Below the pieces are notes generated by a model. That model was not told where the DNA came from. It saw nothing but the letters and a program-made list of their open reading frames with translations, and made no database searches. DNA of 64,000 bases from Acetobacterium sp. (GTDB lineage: Bacteria > Bacillota > Clostridia > Eubacteriales > Eubacteriaceae): assembly GCF_030652775.1 (NCBI RefSeq), contig NZ_JAUSPS010000046.1, forward strand, positions 1 through 64,000. The letters run 5' to 3'. The position numbers and the translations under genes were made by a program. Positions 47,358 through 54,984 of this stretch are shown one piece after another (position 1 is the stretch's first letter; each line of letters opens with the position of its first letter).

Positions 47358-48197
47358 ATGGCGTTTATATCAATCAATGAAATTGACCGGCTGATTAATG
47401 AGGATGTTCCTTATATTGACTTGACCAGCTGGACTCTGGGGATCAGAGAGCAGGAGGGTCGGATTACCTATTTTACAAGAGAAGATGCGGTTGTATGTGG
47501 AACCGAGGAAGTGCGAGCTATTTTTGAACGGTTGCATATTGAGATGGATCACATGGTTCCATCCGGTCGGCAAATTACCGCTGGTTCTGAGCTGATCACC
47601 GGAATCGGTCGGGCTGAAGATTTGCACATGGCCTGGAAGGTTGGCCAGAATATTCTTGACAACTGTTCTGGCATTGCCACAAAAACAAAGAAAATGGTAG
47701 ATATCGTCAAGGCTGCCAATCCGAATATGGCGGTATTGACGACCCGTAAGGGCTTTCCCGGAACCAAAACCCTGGCGACAAAAGCGATCATGGTAGGTGG
47801 AGCGATGCCGCATCGGTTGGGTTTGTCTGAAACGATTCTTATTTTTAAACAGCATCTGAATTTTATTGGCGGATTTGAAGGCTTGTTGAATAAGCTCCCG
47901 GAAATAAAGGCAGAATGCTGTGAAAAGAAAGTTATTGTTGAGGCGACAACCTTAGAGCAAGCGATTATGCTTTGTCGTGCCGGCGTCGATGGTATCCAAT
48001 TTGACAAAATGAGCGTCGCAGACCTTATTCCAGCGGTCGTTTATTTAAGAGCTGAATTTCCCCATAAGGTACTGCTGGCAGCAGGAGGAATTAATGAGAC
48101 AAATATTTCCGAATATGCCAAAACGAATGTGAATGGGCTTGTGACAACCAGTTTATACAGTGCCAAACCCATTGATATTGGGGTCAAAATTCAATAA
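47358..48197 (+). CDS. modD: ModD, nicotinate-nucleotide pyrophosphorylase-like molybdenum-related protein
   Basis: 279 residues. Belongs to the quinolinate phosphoribosyltransferase fold, with EDVPYIDLTSW at the N-terminus and TRKGFPGTKTLATKA in the core, both typical of ModD. Members sit in molybdenum transport operons but the reaction is unproven. ATG at 47358 follows GGGGGAAG; ATG at 47346 is an in-frame alternative. Neighbouring transport genes agree with the name. Confidence 0.85.
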   Translation: MAFISINEIDRLINEDVPYIDLTSWTLGIREQEGRITYFTREDAVVCGTEEVRAIFERLHIEMDHMVPSGRQITAGSELITGIGRAEDLHMAWKVGQNILDNCSGIATKTKKMVDIVKAANPNMAVLTTRKGFPGTKTLATKAIMVGGAMPHRLGLSETILIFKQHLNFIGGFEGLLNKLPEIKAECCEKKVIVEATTLEQAIMLCRAGVDGIQFDKMSVADLIPAVVYLRAEFPHKVLLAAGGINETNISEYAKTNVNGLVTTSLYSAKPIDIGVKIQ

Positions 48198-48236
48198 ATA
48201 ACGAAAAGTTTTGCGATACAAAGAAACGACGTGCAT

Positions 48237-48273
48237 AAAAAAGCTATAGGGATTAAATTTCTGTAGCTTTTTT
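48237..48273 (+). terminator. terminator after modD
   Basis: AAAAGCTATAG and CTGTAGCTTTTTT pair around GGATTAAATTT, ending in six T residues. Confidence 0.75.
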
Positions 48274-48373
48274 AATTATGTAATTTCAGCATTTTAAGTA
48301 ACTGTATCTAAATATCGGCCGCTCAGAAAAAACATTAAGCGGTTAGAAGTAGGTATGGGAACGAGAATAATTA

Positions 48374-48421
48374 TTGACATATGCTATTTATGGATTATAA
48401 TAATTTTATAAATAGCCTGCC
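48374..48421 (+). promoter_or_regulatory. promoter with GACATATGCTATT motif
   Basis: TTGACA (48374-48379), 16-base spacer, TATAAT (48396-48401). The motif TTGACATATGCTATTT is followed 30 bases on by AAATAGCctgcC (48410-48421), an imperfect inverted copy. Drives the first C_GCAxxG_C_C gene. Confidence 0.78.
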
Positions 48422-48472
48422 AAAAACGATATGCAGAATGAAAAATATTTTAGATTAGAGAGGTAATCGAAT

Positions 48473-48991
48473 ATGGAAGATGTTAAAAGTCAATTAGTCA
48501 ATGATTATGCAATTGAAAATTTCAAAAGTGGTTTAAACTGTGCGGAAAGTGTATACGATGCTTTATTACGGGCTGGCGTTCTGGATGTTCCCAAGGAAAC
48601 AATAGCTATGTGTACAGGCTTTGGAGGCGGTATTGGACTTTATGGTGATACCTGTGGTGCGTTATCAGCTGCCGTTATGGCAAACAGTGCGGTCTACGGT
48701 AGAAAGGATCCCTGGAGCATCGATGCTGAGCTTCGCGGCCCTGAAGTTGGTCAGAAATATTACCGACGTTATAACAATCTGGTCAGTGAATTTTGCGAAA
48801 CTAATGGTTGTACAACCTGTCGTGATATCTGTGAGCCATTTGAAGATTGGAATGGAAAAGACAGACGTGTCCATTGCATGAAAATGGTGGGTGCTACCGC
48901 CCAATTAGCGTATAAATATCTGCAAATCCCGCAAGCGGAAGCTTTCGAGATGGCATATGGCGAAAAAATGAGTGACAACAAAAATAAGTAA
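48473..48991 (+). CDS. C_GCAxxG_C_C family protein 1
   Basis: 172 residues, with the family spacing of cysteines: LNCAES, then CTGFGGGIGLYGDTCGALSAA (C..G.G...G.CGAxxG type), and a C-terminal C-rich stretch CETNGCTTCRDICEPF. These small proteins are thought to be redox-active or metal-cluster carriers in anaerobes. It sits with NifX-like and MinD-like genes under a shared promoter motif. Ribosome site TAGAGAGGTAATCGAAT. Confidence 0.85.
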   Translation: MEDVKSQLVNDYAIENFKSGLNCAESVYDALLRAGVLDVPKETIAMCTGFGGGIGLYGDTCGALSAAVMANSAVYGRKDPWSIDAELRGPEVGQKYYRRYNNLVSEFCETNGCTTCRDICEPFEDWNGKDRRVHCMKMVGATAQLAYKYLQIPQAEAFEMAYGEKMSDNKNK

Positions 48992-49122
48992 GTGTTGAGA
49001 AACGGTAGTGTTTTGTAAAAAACAATGATTGAAATCGCTCAGCATTATTGGGCAATAATGAAAATTGTGAAGCGGCAGTAGATAAAAAGCTTGTGTTCAT
49101 TGAGCGAAAGGATTAATTTGAA

Positions 49123-49638
49123 ATGGAAAAAGAAGATAGACAATGTGGAAATAATGGGTCTTTTTCGGCTCATGACATAAGCGAAAAGCATGCCGAGTTG
49201 GCAAGGGATTTATTCAGAAAAGGTTATAATTGTTCCCAAGCGGTTTTTCTTGCTTTCGGCGATGAGTGTGGTCTGGACTTTGACACTGCCGCCAGGTTAA
49301 GCTCATCCTTCGGTGCCGGAATGGGAAGACTACGTGAGGTATGTGGTGCGGTAACCGGGATGTTTATGGTGGCAGGACTGCTTTATGGCTATACTGATCC
49401 AGGAGATCAGAATGGTAAAACTGAGCATTATGAGCGAATTCAATTGCTTGCGAAAGCGTTTGAAGACAAAAACCATACCATTATCTGCAGAGAGTTATTG
49501 GGACTAGATCAAGGCAAGGACAGTCCTGTTCCTGAGCTACGGACGGCAGAATATTATCGAAATAGACCATGTGAAGACTTAGTAGGGATGGCAGCAGAGA
49601 TTATGGAAAATTATCGAAGAACAAAAAAACGAGTATGA
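49123..49638 (+). CDS. C_GCAxxG_C_C family protein 2
   Basis: 171 residues. Cysteines: YNCSQAVFLAF, then LSSSFGAGMGRLREVCGAVTG, the family signature, and CRELLG in place of the first protein's C-terminal cluster. It diverges from copy 1 in its C-terminal third, so the two are related but not duplicates. Ribosome site CGAAAGGATTAATTTGAA is moderate. Probably a partner or alternative of the upstream protein. Confidence 0.85.
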   Translation: MEKEDRQCGNNGSFSAHDISEKHAELARDLFRKGYNCSQAVFLAFGDECGLDFDTAARLSSSFGAGMGRLREVCGAVTGMFMVAGLLYGYTDPGDQNGKTEHYERIQLLAKAFEDKNHTIICRELLGLDQGKDSPVPELRTAEYYRNRPCEDLVGMAAEIMENYRRTKKRV

Positions 49639-49700
49639 CGCAAGAAGGTAACCCTTCTGAGTACAGAAGCATAAGATGAACAAATAAATCCAAATAGTTA

Positions 49701-49750
49701 TTGACATATGTTTTCAAAGAGGTATAATAAGTGTTAAAGACATATGTCAA
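49701..49750 (+). promoter_or_regulatory. promoter with inverted GACATATGTC operators
   Basis: TTGACA (49701-49706), 16-base spacer, TATAAT (49723-49728). TTGACATATGT at 49701-49711 is matched by ACATATGTCAA at 49740-49750, a perfect 11-bp inverted pair; the second is part of a GACATATGTC palindrome. Drives the nifX-like/MinD-like operon. Confidence 0.82.
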
Positions 49751-49770
49751 TAATAAACGAGGAGATATCA

Positions 49771-50139
49771 ATGAAAATAGCAATACCTGCAGATGAAAAA
49801 AATTTGGCTGGTGAAGTGTGCATGTCTTTTGGACGGGCACCTTATTTTTATATTTACGAGACCATTACAAAAATGGGCGACTTCATTGAAAATGAAGCAG
49901 CCAGCAGTCCCGGGGGAGCCGGTATTAAAGCTGCTCAGATCGTTGTCGATAATCACGCCGATATTCTAATCACCCCCCGATGCGGTGAAAATGCCGCAGA
50001 AGTGTTTAAGGCGACAGAATTACAGATCTACAAAAGCAAGAACGGTTCAATTTCAGATAATCTGGACGCTTATCACAATGATAAACTTAGTAAACTGGAA
50101 AACTTTCATGCCGGTTTTCATGGCGTTACAGGGAACTAA
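49771..50139 (+). CDS. NifX/NafY-like dinitrogenase iron-molybdenum cofactor-binding family protein 1
   Basis: 122 residues. ATG at 49771 follows GAGGAGATATCA. Family markers are MKIAIPADEKN, then GIKAAQIVVDNHADILITPRCGENAAEVFKA. Members bind Fe-Mo or Fe-S cofactor intermediates; no nitrogenase is present, so it probably carries another metal cluster. It begins an operon with two MinD-like ATPases four bases downstream. Confidence 0.88.
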   Translation: MKIAIPADEKNLAGEVCMSFGRAPYFYIYETITKMGDFIENEAASSPGGAGIKAAQIVVDNHADILITPRCGENAAEVFKATELQIYKSKNGSISDNLDAYHNDKLSKLENFHAGFHGVTGN

Positions 50140-50142
50140 GGC

Positions 50143-50997
50143 ATGAAATTAGCAGTTCTCAGTGGCAAAGGTGGAACCGGAAAAACGCTGGTATCTGTCA
50201 ATCTGGCAGCAGTGGCCAAAAATTCCGTTTATGTTGATTGTGACGTTGAAGAACCTAACGGCCATTTGTTTTTCAAACCCACAGAGATAGAAACTGAAAC
50301 AGTAGCCATTAAAATTCCTGTCGTTGACGAAGATCTTTGTCTGGGTTGCCGAAAATGTGTAGACTTTTGTAAATTCAACGCCCTCGCCGCCATTGTCAAC
50401 AAGTTACTTGTTTTTGATGATATTTGTCACTCATGCGGGGGTTGTATCATGCTTTGTCCAAGCAACGCTTTGACCGAAAAGGACAAGGTCATTGGAGAAA
50501 TAAAAACAGGTATTTCCGAAGAGGTCAAGGTGATTTCCGGTATTTTAAATACCGGTGAAGTATCGGGAATACCTATTATTAAAGAATTACTAAAAAAAAC
50601 AGCTGCTGAAAAAAGGTTGACATTGATTGACTGTCCTCCAGGCAGTGCCTGCATTGTGATGGAAAGCATCAGAGATGCAGATTATTGTATCTTAGTGGCA
50701 GAACCAACGATTTTTGGTCGGCATAACCTGGCCTTGGTCTATGAACTCGTGAAGCTGTTTAATAAACCTCATGGCGTCGTCATCAATAAATGTATGCCAG
50801 GCGAAAATCTGATTGAAACGTTTTGTATTGAAAACAAAATTAATGTATTAAGTAAAATTCCTTTTGAAAGTGAATTGGGAGCGATTAATTCCGATGGTGA
50901 AATTGCGGTCAAAAGCGAAAAATACTATGGATTATTTTCCGAGTTGCTACAAGCAGTCGTTAAGGAGGTAGAACATGAAACAGTTACTCATTCTTAG
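50143..50997 (+). CDS. MinD-type ATPase with inserted ferredoxin domain 1
   Basis: 284 residues. Walker A GKGGTGKT with deviant P-loop at 6-13. Inserted between the Walker A and switch regions is a two-cluster ferredoxin domain: CLGCRKCVDFC and CHSCGGCIMLC. Then VDCPPGSAC-type Walker B (LIDCPPG). This COG1149-type ATPase is known near NifX and Mrp genes and probably moves Fe-S clusters. It ends 23 bases into the next gene. Confidence 0.9.
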   Translation: MKLAVLSGKGGTGKTLVSVNLAAVAKNSVYVDCDVEEPNGHLFFKPTEIETETVAIKIPVVDEDLCLGCRKCVDFCKFNALAAIVNKLLVFDDICHSCGGCIMLCPSNALTEKDKVIGEIKTGISEEVKVISGILNTGEVSGIPIIKELLKKTAAEKRLTLIDCPPGSACIVMESIRDADYCILVAEPTIFGRHNLALVYELVKLFNKPHGVVINKCMPGENLIETFCIENKINVLSKIPFESELGAINSDGEIAVKSEKYYGLFSELLQAVVKEVEHETVTHS

Positions 50998-51838
50998 CGG
51001 CAAAGGTGGAACCGGTAAAACAACCTTGGCTAGTGCGTTTATTAAAATGGCACAGGCAAAAGTTTACGCTGATTGTGATGTGGATGCCCCTAACTTACAT
51101 CTCGCTTTAAAACATTTGAGTCAGCCAAAGAGAAATGATTTTTATGGGATGCCGAAGGCGGAAATCAATCCAACGCTATGTGCAAAATGTGATCGATGCA
51201 TCGAAAATTGCCGTTTTGATGCGATATCAGTGGATGATGATGGTTACCATGTTGATCCTTTTGCCTGTGAAGGCTGCGGTGTTTGTGAAATAGTTTGTCC
51301 AGTTCGGGCGATCAGCTTAAAACTGCATATTGCCGGTGAGTTAATGCTTTATCATGAAGATGTTGTCTTTTCAACCGCTCAGCTCAAAATGGGCAGCGGC
51401 ACATCCGGGATGTTAGTCACCGAAGTTAAAAAGCAAATGAAATCGGTTGATGTCGGTGCTGATTTGGCCATTATTGACGGATCACCGGGAATCGGCTGCC
51501 CGGTGATTGCTTCCATCAGTGGGGTGGATATGGTGTTGATCGTTGCCGAACCATCGGTTTCTGGAATCAGCGACATGGAGCGGATCATTAAAACAGCCCA
51601 GACCTTTCATACAAAAACCGTTGTTTGTGTGAATAAATACGATACAAATCTGAAAAAAACAGAAGCGATTATTGAGTATTGTAAAGAGTATAATATCCCC
51701 TATATGGGAAACATTCCTTATGATGAAAATGCGGTTAAAACCATTAATCAGGGTCTTACCATTGCAGATGTTTTTTGTGATGCGGGTTTTGCAGCTCAGG
51801 TAGTATTTAACAATACCATGAAGGAATTGAAGCTCTGA
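50975..51838 (+). CDS. MinD-type ATPase with inserted ferredoxin domain 2
   Basis: 287 residues, paralogue of the preceding gene. Walker A GKGGTGKTT, then CAKCDRCIENC and CEGCGVCEIVC ferredoxin motifs, then LAIIDGSPGIGCPV Walker B. ATG lies 23 bases inside the end of copy 1, with AAGGAGGTAGAAC before it. The two likely form a heterodimer, as MinD ATPases dimerise. Confidence 0.9.
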   Translation: MKQLLILSGKGGTGKTTLASAFIKMAQAKVYADCDVDAPNLHLALKHLSQPKRNDFYGMPKAEINPTLCAKCDRCIENCRFDAISVDDDGYHVDPFACEGCGVCEIVCPVRAISLKLHIAGELMLYHEDVVFSTAQLKMGSGTSGMLVTEVKKQMKSVDVGADLAIIDGSPGIGCPVIASISGVDMVLIVAEPSVSGISDMERIIKTAQTFHTKTVVCVNKYDTNLKKTEAIIEYCKEYNIPYMGNIPYDENAVKTINQGLTIADVFCDAGFAAQVVFNNTMKELKL

Positions 51839-51844
51839 AAGCTA

Positions 51845-51949
51845 GTGGTTATTAAATTATTTGATAACAATTGGTTGGATCATATTGTCGAAATTTTAGA
51901 ATTAGAAGTGAATTTAGAAGAAAATTTAAAAGAAAACGGAGAAGAACAA
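51845..51949 (+). pseudogene. orphan C-terminal fragment of an Mrp-like ATPase
   Basis: Reads VIKLFDNNWLDHIVEILE in frame with the next gene, matching LIELFDNNWLDHIVETLE at the end of the Mrp protein (nt 54090-54145). Nucleotide identity is partial, so it is not a recent copy. No ribosome site or useful start precedes it. I read it as a scar from an ancestral mrp gene that once stood before this nifX-like gene. Confidence 0.6.
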
Positions 51950-52306
51950 ATGAAAATAGCAGTAGCAAGTGATAATGGTTTGGTTTCTGGGCATTTTGGA
52001 CATTGTGAAAGTTTTATGATTTATGATACCGTGGATGGCAAAATTGTTAAAACGGAAGCGGTACCCAATCCAGGACATAAACCCGGATTTTTACCAGTAT
52101 TCTTAAATGACAAAGGCGTTAATGTGATCATCTCTGGTGGTATGGGTGGCGGTGCCGTTGATATTTTCAATGAGAAAAATATTGAAGTGATCACCGGCGC
52201 ACAAGGCAAAGCAAAAGATCTAGCCAACAGTTATCTCTTAGGAGAACTTAAATCGACCGGATCTGTTTGTCATGAACATCAGCATCATGATGAGTGTGGC
52301 GAATAA
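51950..52306 (+). CDS. NifX/NafY-like cofactor-binding family protein 2
   Basis: 118 residues from ATG at 51950 after ACGGAGAAGAACAA. The upstream 35 codons are the Mrp scar. Family markers: VASDNGLVSGHFGHCESF and VIISGGMGGGAVDIFNE. It ends with a His/Cys tail (CHEHQHHDECG) that could hold metal. Probably the last gene of the MinD-like operon; a clear terminator follows. Confidence 0.88.
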   Translation: MKIAVASDNGLVSGHFGHCESFMIYDTVDGKIVKTEAVPNPGHKPGFLPVFLNDKGVNVIISGGMGGGAVDIFNEKNIEVITGAQGKAKDLANSYLLGELKSTGSVCHEHQHHDECGE

Positions 52307-52332
52307 ATCAAGTTGTTTGACAAAAAAGAGCA

Positions 52333-52370
52333 GTCACCACTTAATTTGTATTAAGTGGTGACAGTTTTTT
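52333..52370 (+). terminator. terminator of the MinD-like operon
   Basis: GTCACCACTTAAT and ATTAAGTGGTGAC are perfectly paired over 13 bp around TTGT, followed by AGTTTTTT. Confidence 0.9.
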
Positions 52371-52409
52371 GGTGCCATTAAAAAAGTAGTTAGAAAATTA
52401 ATATAGTTA

Positions 52410-52459
52410 TTGACATATGCTATTCATGTATTATAATATTCCTGTTGATAGCATATGTC
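52410..52459 (+). promoter_or_regulatory. promoter with perfect inverted 12-bp operators
   Basis: TTGACA (52410-52415), 16-base spacer, TATAAT (52432-52437). GACATATGCTAT at 52412-52423 is matched by ATAGCATATGTC at 52448-52459, a perfect 12-bp inverted pair that brackets the -10 and start. Drives nifX-like 3, DUF134 and mrp. Confidence 0.85.
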
Positions 52460-52505
52460 GAAAACTATGCAAATCAATAAGACAAACATAATCGGAGGTA
52501 CTATT

Positions 52506-52874
52506 ATGAAAATTGCATTACCAACTCGTGAGAATTTAATTGATGGCCATTTTGGTCACTGTGAGTATTATACTGTGTTCACCATTGATGATAGCAGCAA
52601 AGAAATACTAAATCAGGAAATGCTTGCATCACCGGCAGGTTGCGGCTGTAAATCCAATATTGCCACAACCTTGGCAGAAATGGGTGTGAGCCTTCTGCTT
52701 GCTGGCAATATGGGTGAAGGCGCTGTGAACGTACTGAGTCGATCCGGCATCGCAGTGGTCCGGGGATGTTCAGGTGACGTTAAAGAAGTAGCTTTAAACT
52801 GGCTGGCTGGAGCTGTTATGGATTCCGGTGAAATGTGCCATGCCCATGATGAAGGACATGAATGTCAGCACTAG
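52506..52874 (+). CDS. NifX/NafY-like cofactor-binding family protein 3
   Basis: 122 residues from ATG at 52506 after AATCGGAGGTACTATT. Markers: DGHFGHCEYY and LLLAGNMGEGAVNVLSRSGI. A C-terminal CHAHDEGHECQH tail is Cys/His-rich. It leads a three-gene group with DUF134 and Mrp. Similar to copy 2 at 51950, with a Cys-Gly-Cys in the middle (AGCGCKS). Confidence 0.88.
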   Translation: MKIALPTRENLIDGHFGHCEYYTVFTIDDSSKEILNQEMLASPAGCGCKSNIATTLAEMGVSLLLAGNMGEGAVNVLSRSGIAVVRGCSGDVKEVALNWLAGAVMDSGEMCHAHDEGHECQH

Positions 52875-52911
52875 GTTTCAGAATAATCATTTTTACAAGG
52901 AGTATTAATCT

Positions 52912-53277
52912 ATGTCCAGACCAGTAAAATGGAAAAAAGTCTGTTGTCTGCCGGAAACGGATTTATTTGGACCGCTCAATGCCAAAAATACAGAAGAGGG
53001 AATCATTACCATGTCTGTTGAGGAATATGAAACCATCCGTTTGATAGACCTGGAAGGCCTGCTTCAGGAAGAGTGTGCTGAGAGTATGCATGTGGCACGA
53101 ACAACGGTTCAGAAAATATATAATGATGCCCGTAAAAAACTGGCTGATGCGTTAGTGAATGGCAACGTCTTAAAGATCGAAGGCGGAAATTATAAACTGT
53201 GTGAAGAAGGTCAAGAAAACTACGGATGTAGCCGCTGCCGTAAACGTCGAGTCAGTGAGCGTTGCGATAAAGCGTAG
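52912..53277 (+). CDS. DUF134/UPF0251 DNA-binding regulator
   Basis: 121 residues. DUF134 proteins have a sigma-70 region 4-like helix-turn-helix: here [20 protein letters not shown] leads to [20 protein letters not shown]. An N-terminal [13 protein letters not shown] block with two Cys and a C-terminal [15 protein letters not shown] block with three Cys could bind metal or a cluster. Its place inside the promoter-motif cluster makes it the best candidate to recognise GACATATGTC. This assignment is inference. Confidence 0.9.
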   Translation: MSRPVKWKKVCCLPETDLFGPLNAKNTEEGIITMSVEEYETIRLIDLEGLLQEECAESMHVARTTVQKIYNDARKKLADALVNGNVLKIEGGNYKLCEEGQENYGCSRCRKRRVSERCDKA

Positions 53278-53327
53278 ATTTAAGAAAAGAAGATCAATAA
53301 AGCAAACAATGAAAGAGGAGAATTTTT

Positions 53328-54221
53328 ATGAGCGAAGATTGTAGTCAATCCTGTGGATCATGCGGTGAAGAATGCGGAGATCGAAAAGTCGATTTTTCGG
53401 AACAACCCCATGAGCTAAGCAGAATCAAAAAAGTAATTGGTGTCGTTAGTGGAAAAGGTGGGGTTGGTAAATCCATGGTAACCTCTCTGATGGCGGTAAG
53501 CATGAAACGGCAGGGATATAATACCGCCATTCTTGATGCCGATATCACTGGGCCGTCGATTCCCAAAGCCTTTGGCATCAAAGAAAAAGCGATGTCCACA
53601 GAATTAGGTTTATTTCCTATTTCAAGTAAAACCGGGATTGAAATCATGTCCATTAATCTGTTACTGGAACATGATACCGATCCGGTTGTTTGGCGCGGGC
53701 CAGTGATTGCTAACACCGTTAAACAGTTCTGGACCGATGTGATCTGGGGCGATGTGGATTATATGTTTGTGGACATGCCTCCAGGAACTGGGGATGTGCC
53801 ATTAACGGTATTTCAATCACTGCCGGTGGACGGGATTATTATTGTCACCTCGCCTCAGGAGCTGGTTTCAATGATTGTTGCCAAGGCTGTTAAGATGGCA
53901 AGAATGATGAACATTCCGGTTATCGGTCTGGTTGAAAACATGTCCTATTTTGAATGTCCAGATTGCGATAAAAAGCATTATTTATTTGGCGAAAGCCGTA
54001 TCGAAGAAGTGGCGAAACAATATGGAATCGATGTCGTGGCAAAAATGCCCATTGATTCATCACTGGCTGGCGCCTGCGATAAAGGGCTAATTGAATTGTT
54101 CGACAATAATTGGCTGGATCACATCGTTGAAACGCTCGAAAAGAGTGAAAAAACAGACGAGTTGTTATTGCCAGAATTTGTCGGTCATGACACACTGTAT
54201 CATGAGGGCAGCCGAGTTTAG
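53328..54221 (+). CDS. mrp: Mrp/NBP35-type Fe-S cluster carrier ATPase
   Basis: 297 residues. N-terminal cysteines CSQSCGSCGEEC, then Walker A SGKGGVGKS, the MPPGTGD block and ENMSYFECPDCDKKHYLFG with the CxxC that holds a bridging cluster. Delivers Fe-S clusters to apo-targets. ATG after GAAAGAGGAGAATTTTT. The tail LIELFDNNWLDHIVETLE is the source of the fragment at 51845-51949. Confidence 0.93.
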   Translation: MSEDCSQSCGSCGEECGDRKVDFSEQPHELSRIKKVIGVVSGKGGVGKSMVTSLMAVSMKRQGYNTAILDADITGPSIPKAFGIKEKAMSTELGLFPISSKTGIEIMSINLLLEHDTDPVVWRGPVIANTVKQFWTDVIWGDVDYMFVDMPPGTGDVPLTVFQSLPVDGIIIVTSPQELVSMIVAKAVKMARMMNIPVIGLVENMSYFECPDCDKKHYLFGESRIEEVAKQYGIDVVAKMPIDSSLAGACDKGLIELFDNNWLDHIVETLEKSEKTDELLLPEFVGHDTLYHEGSRV

Positions 54222-54264
54222 GAAATATTTTCGAAAGACGTCGAAAAAAGAGTTAAACTAGTTA

Positions 54265-54293
54265 TTGACTAATGTTATTCATTAGGGTAAACT
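54265..54293 (+). promoter_or_regulatory. fmdE promoter with CTAATG-CATTAG palindrome
   Basis: TTGACT (54265-54270), 17-base spacer, TAAACT (54288-54293). CTAATG and CATTAG around TTATT (54269-54285) sit in the spacer. This differs from the GACATATG motif, so a different regulator is likely. Confidence 0.55.
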
Positions 54294-54323
54294 ACCGTTA
54301 GATTAATCGATTTGAATAAAAAT

Positions 54324-54377
54324 AAGCCAATGAGGCATTTACTCCTTGAAAGGAGTTGTGTTTTGTTGGCTTTTTTT
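54324..54377 (+). terminator. leader hairpin and terminator before fmdE
   Basis: AAGCCAA and TTGGCTT close a long stem that contains an inner ACTCC-TTGAAA-GGAGT hairpin, then seven T residues. It sits between the promoter at 54265 and fmdE at 54404, so it may be an attenuator. Confidence 0.7.
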
Positions 54378-54403
54378 GTTGAAAATTAAAGGAGAAAAGA
54401 AAA

Positions 54404-54928
54404 ATGAATCAGAAATTATGGGAAAAATCGGTAGCGTTTCACGGACATCATTGCCCGGGATTGGCCATTGGCGTGAGAGCATCACAGGAAGCGATCAAAG
54501 CGTTGGATATCAAATTTTCAGAAGATGAAGATGTGGTCTGTATCACCGAAAATGATGCCTGCGGTGTTGATGGGGTTCAGGTTATTTTAGGATGCAGTGT
54601 GGGTAAAGGCAACCTGTTATTTAGAAATCGCGGAAAACAGGCCTTTACATTTTTCAATCGAAATACCGGCGAAAAGATCAGACTGGTATTAAAAGCCTTG
54701 CCGGAAATGGGACGGGATGAAATGGAAGCTTATATTTTAAATGAGCCAGATGCCTGCAAGATTTTTGACTTTAAAACTCCAGATTATGAATTGCCGGAAC
54801 GGGCTCGGATTTTTCAAAGTGTGATCTGCGATGAATGTGGCGAAAAAACCGCCGAGCACATGATTCGACTGGAAAACGGTAAAAAAGTCTGTGTGGATTG
54901 TTCTAATCCCTATACCCGCGGATTTTGA
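54404..54928 (+). CDS. FmdE family protein
   Basis: 174 residues. FmdE domain with HGHHCPGLAIGVRAS, ENDACGVDGVQVILGCS and KGNL motifs; then a C-terminal zinc-finger-like segment CDECGEKTAEHMIRLENGK and VCVDCSNPY. FmdE proteins are associated with molybdenum/tungsten formylmethanofuran dehydrogenase in methanogens; in bacteria they occur with metal-transport genes. Ribosome site AAAGGAGAAAAGAAAA. Followed by a BtuFCD-type transporter, which may import its cofactor metal. Confidence 0.9.
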   Translation: MNQKLWEKSVAFHGHHCPGLAIGVRASQEAIKALDIKFSEDEDVVCITENDACGVDGVQVILGCSVGKGNLLFRNRGKQAFTFFNRNTGEKIRLVLKALPEMGRDEMEAYILNEPDACKIFDFKTPDYELPERARIFQSVICDECGEKTAEHMIRLENGKKVCVDCSNPYTRGF

Positions 54929-54984
54929 GTAATTTGAGTATTGTGAGAAGACAAACACGAAGCGAATTGAAAGAGGATAAACAG

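Noticed and set aside
49771-54221. A nitrogenase (nif) cluster
   Set aside because: NifX-like genes alone are not enough; no nifH, nifD, nifK, nifE or nifN is in the window.
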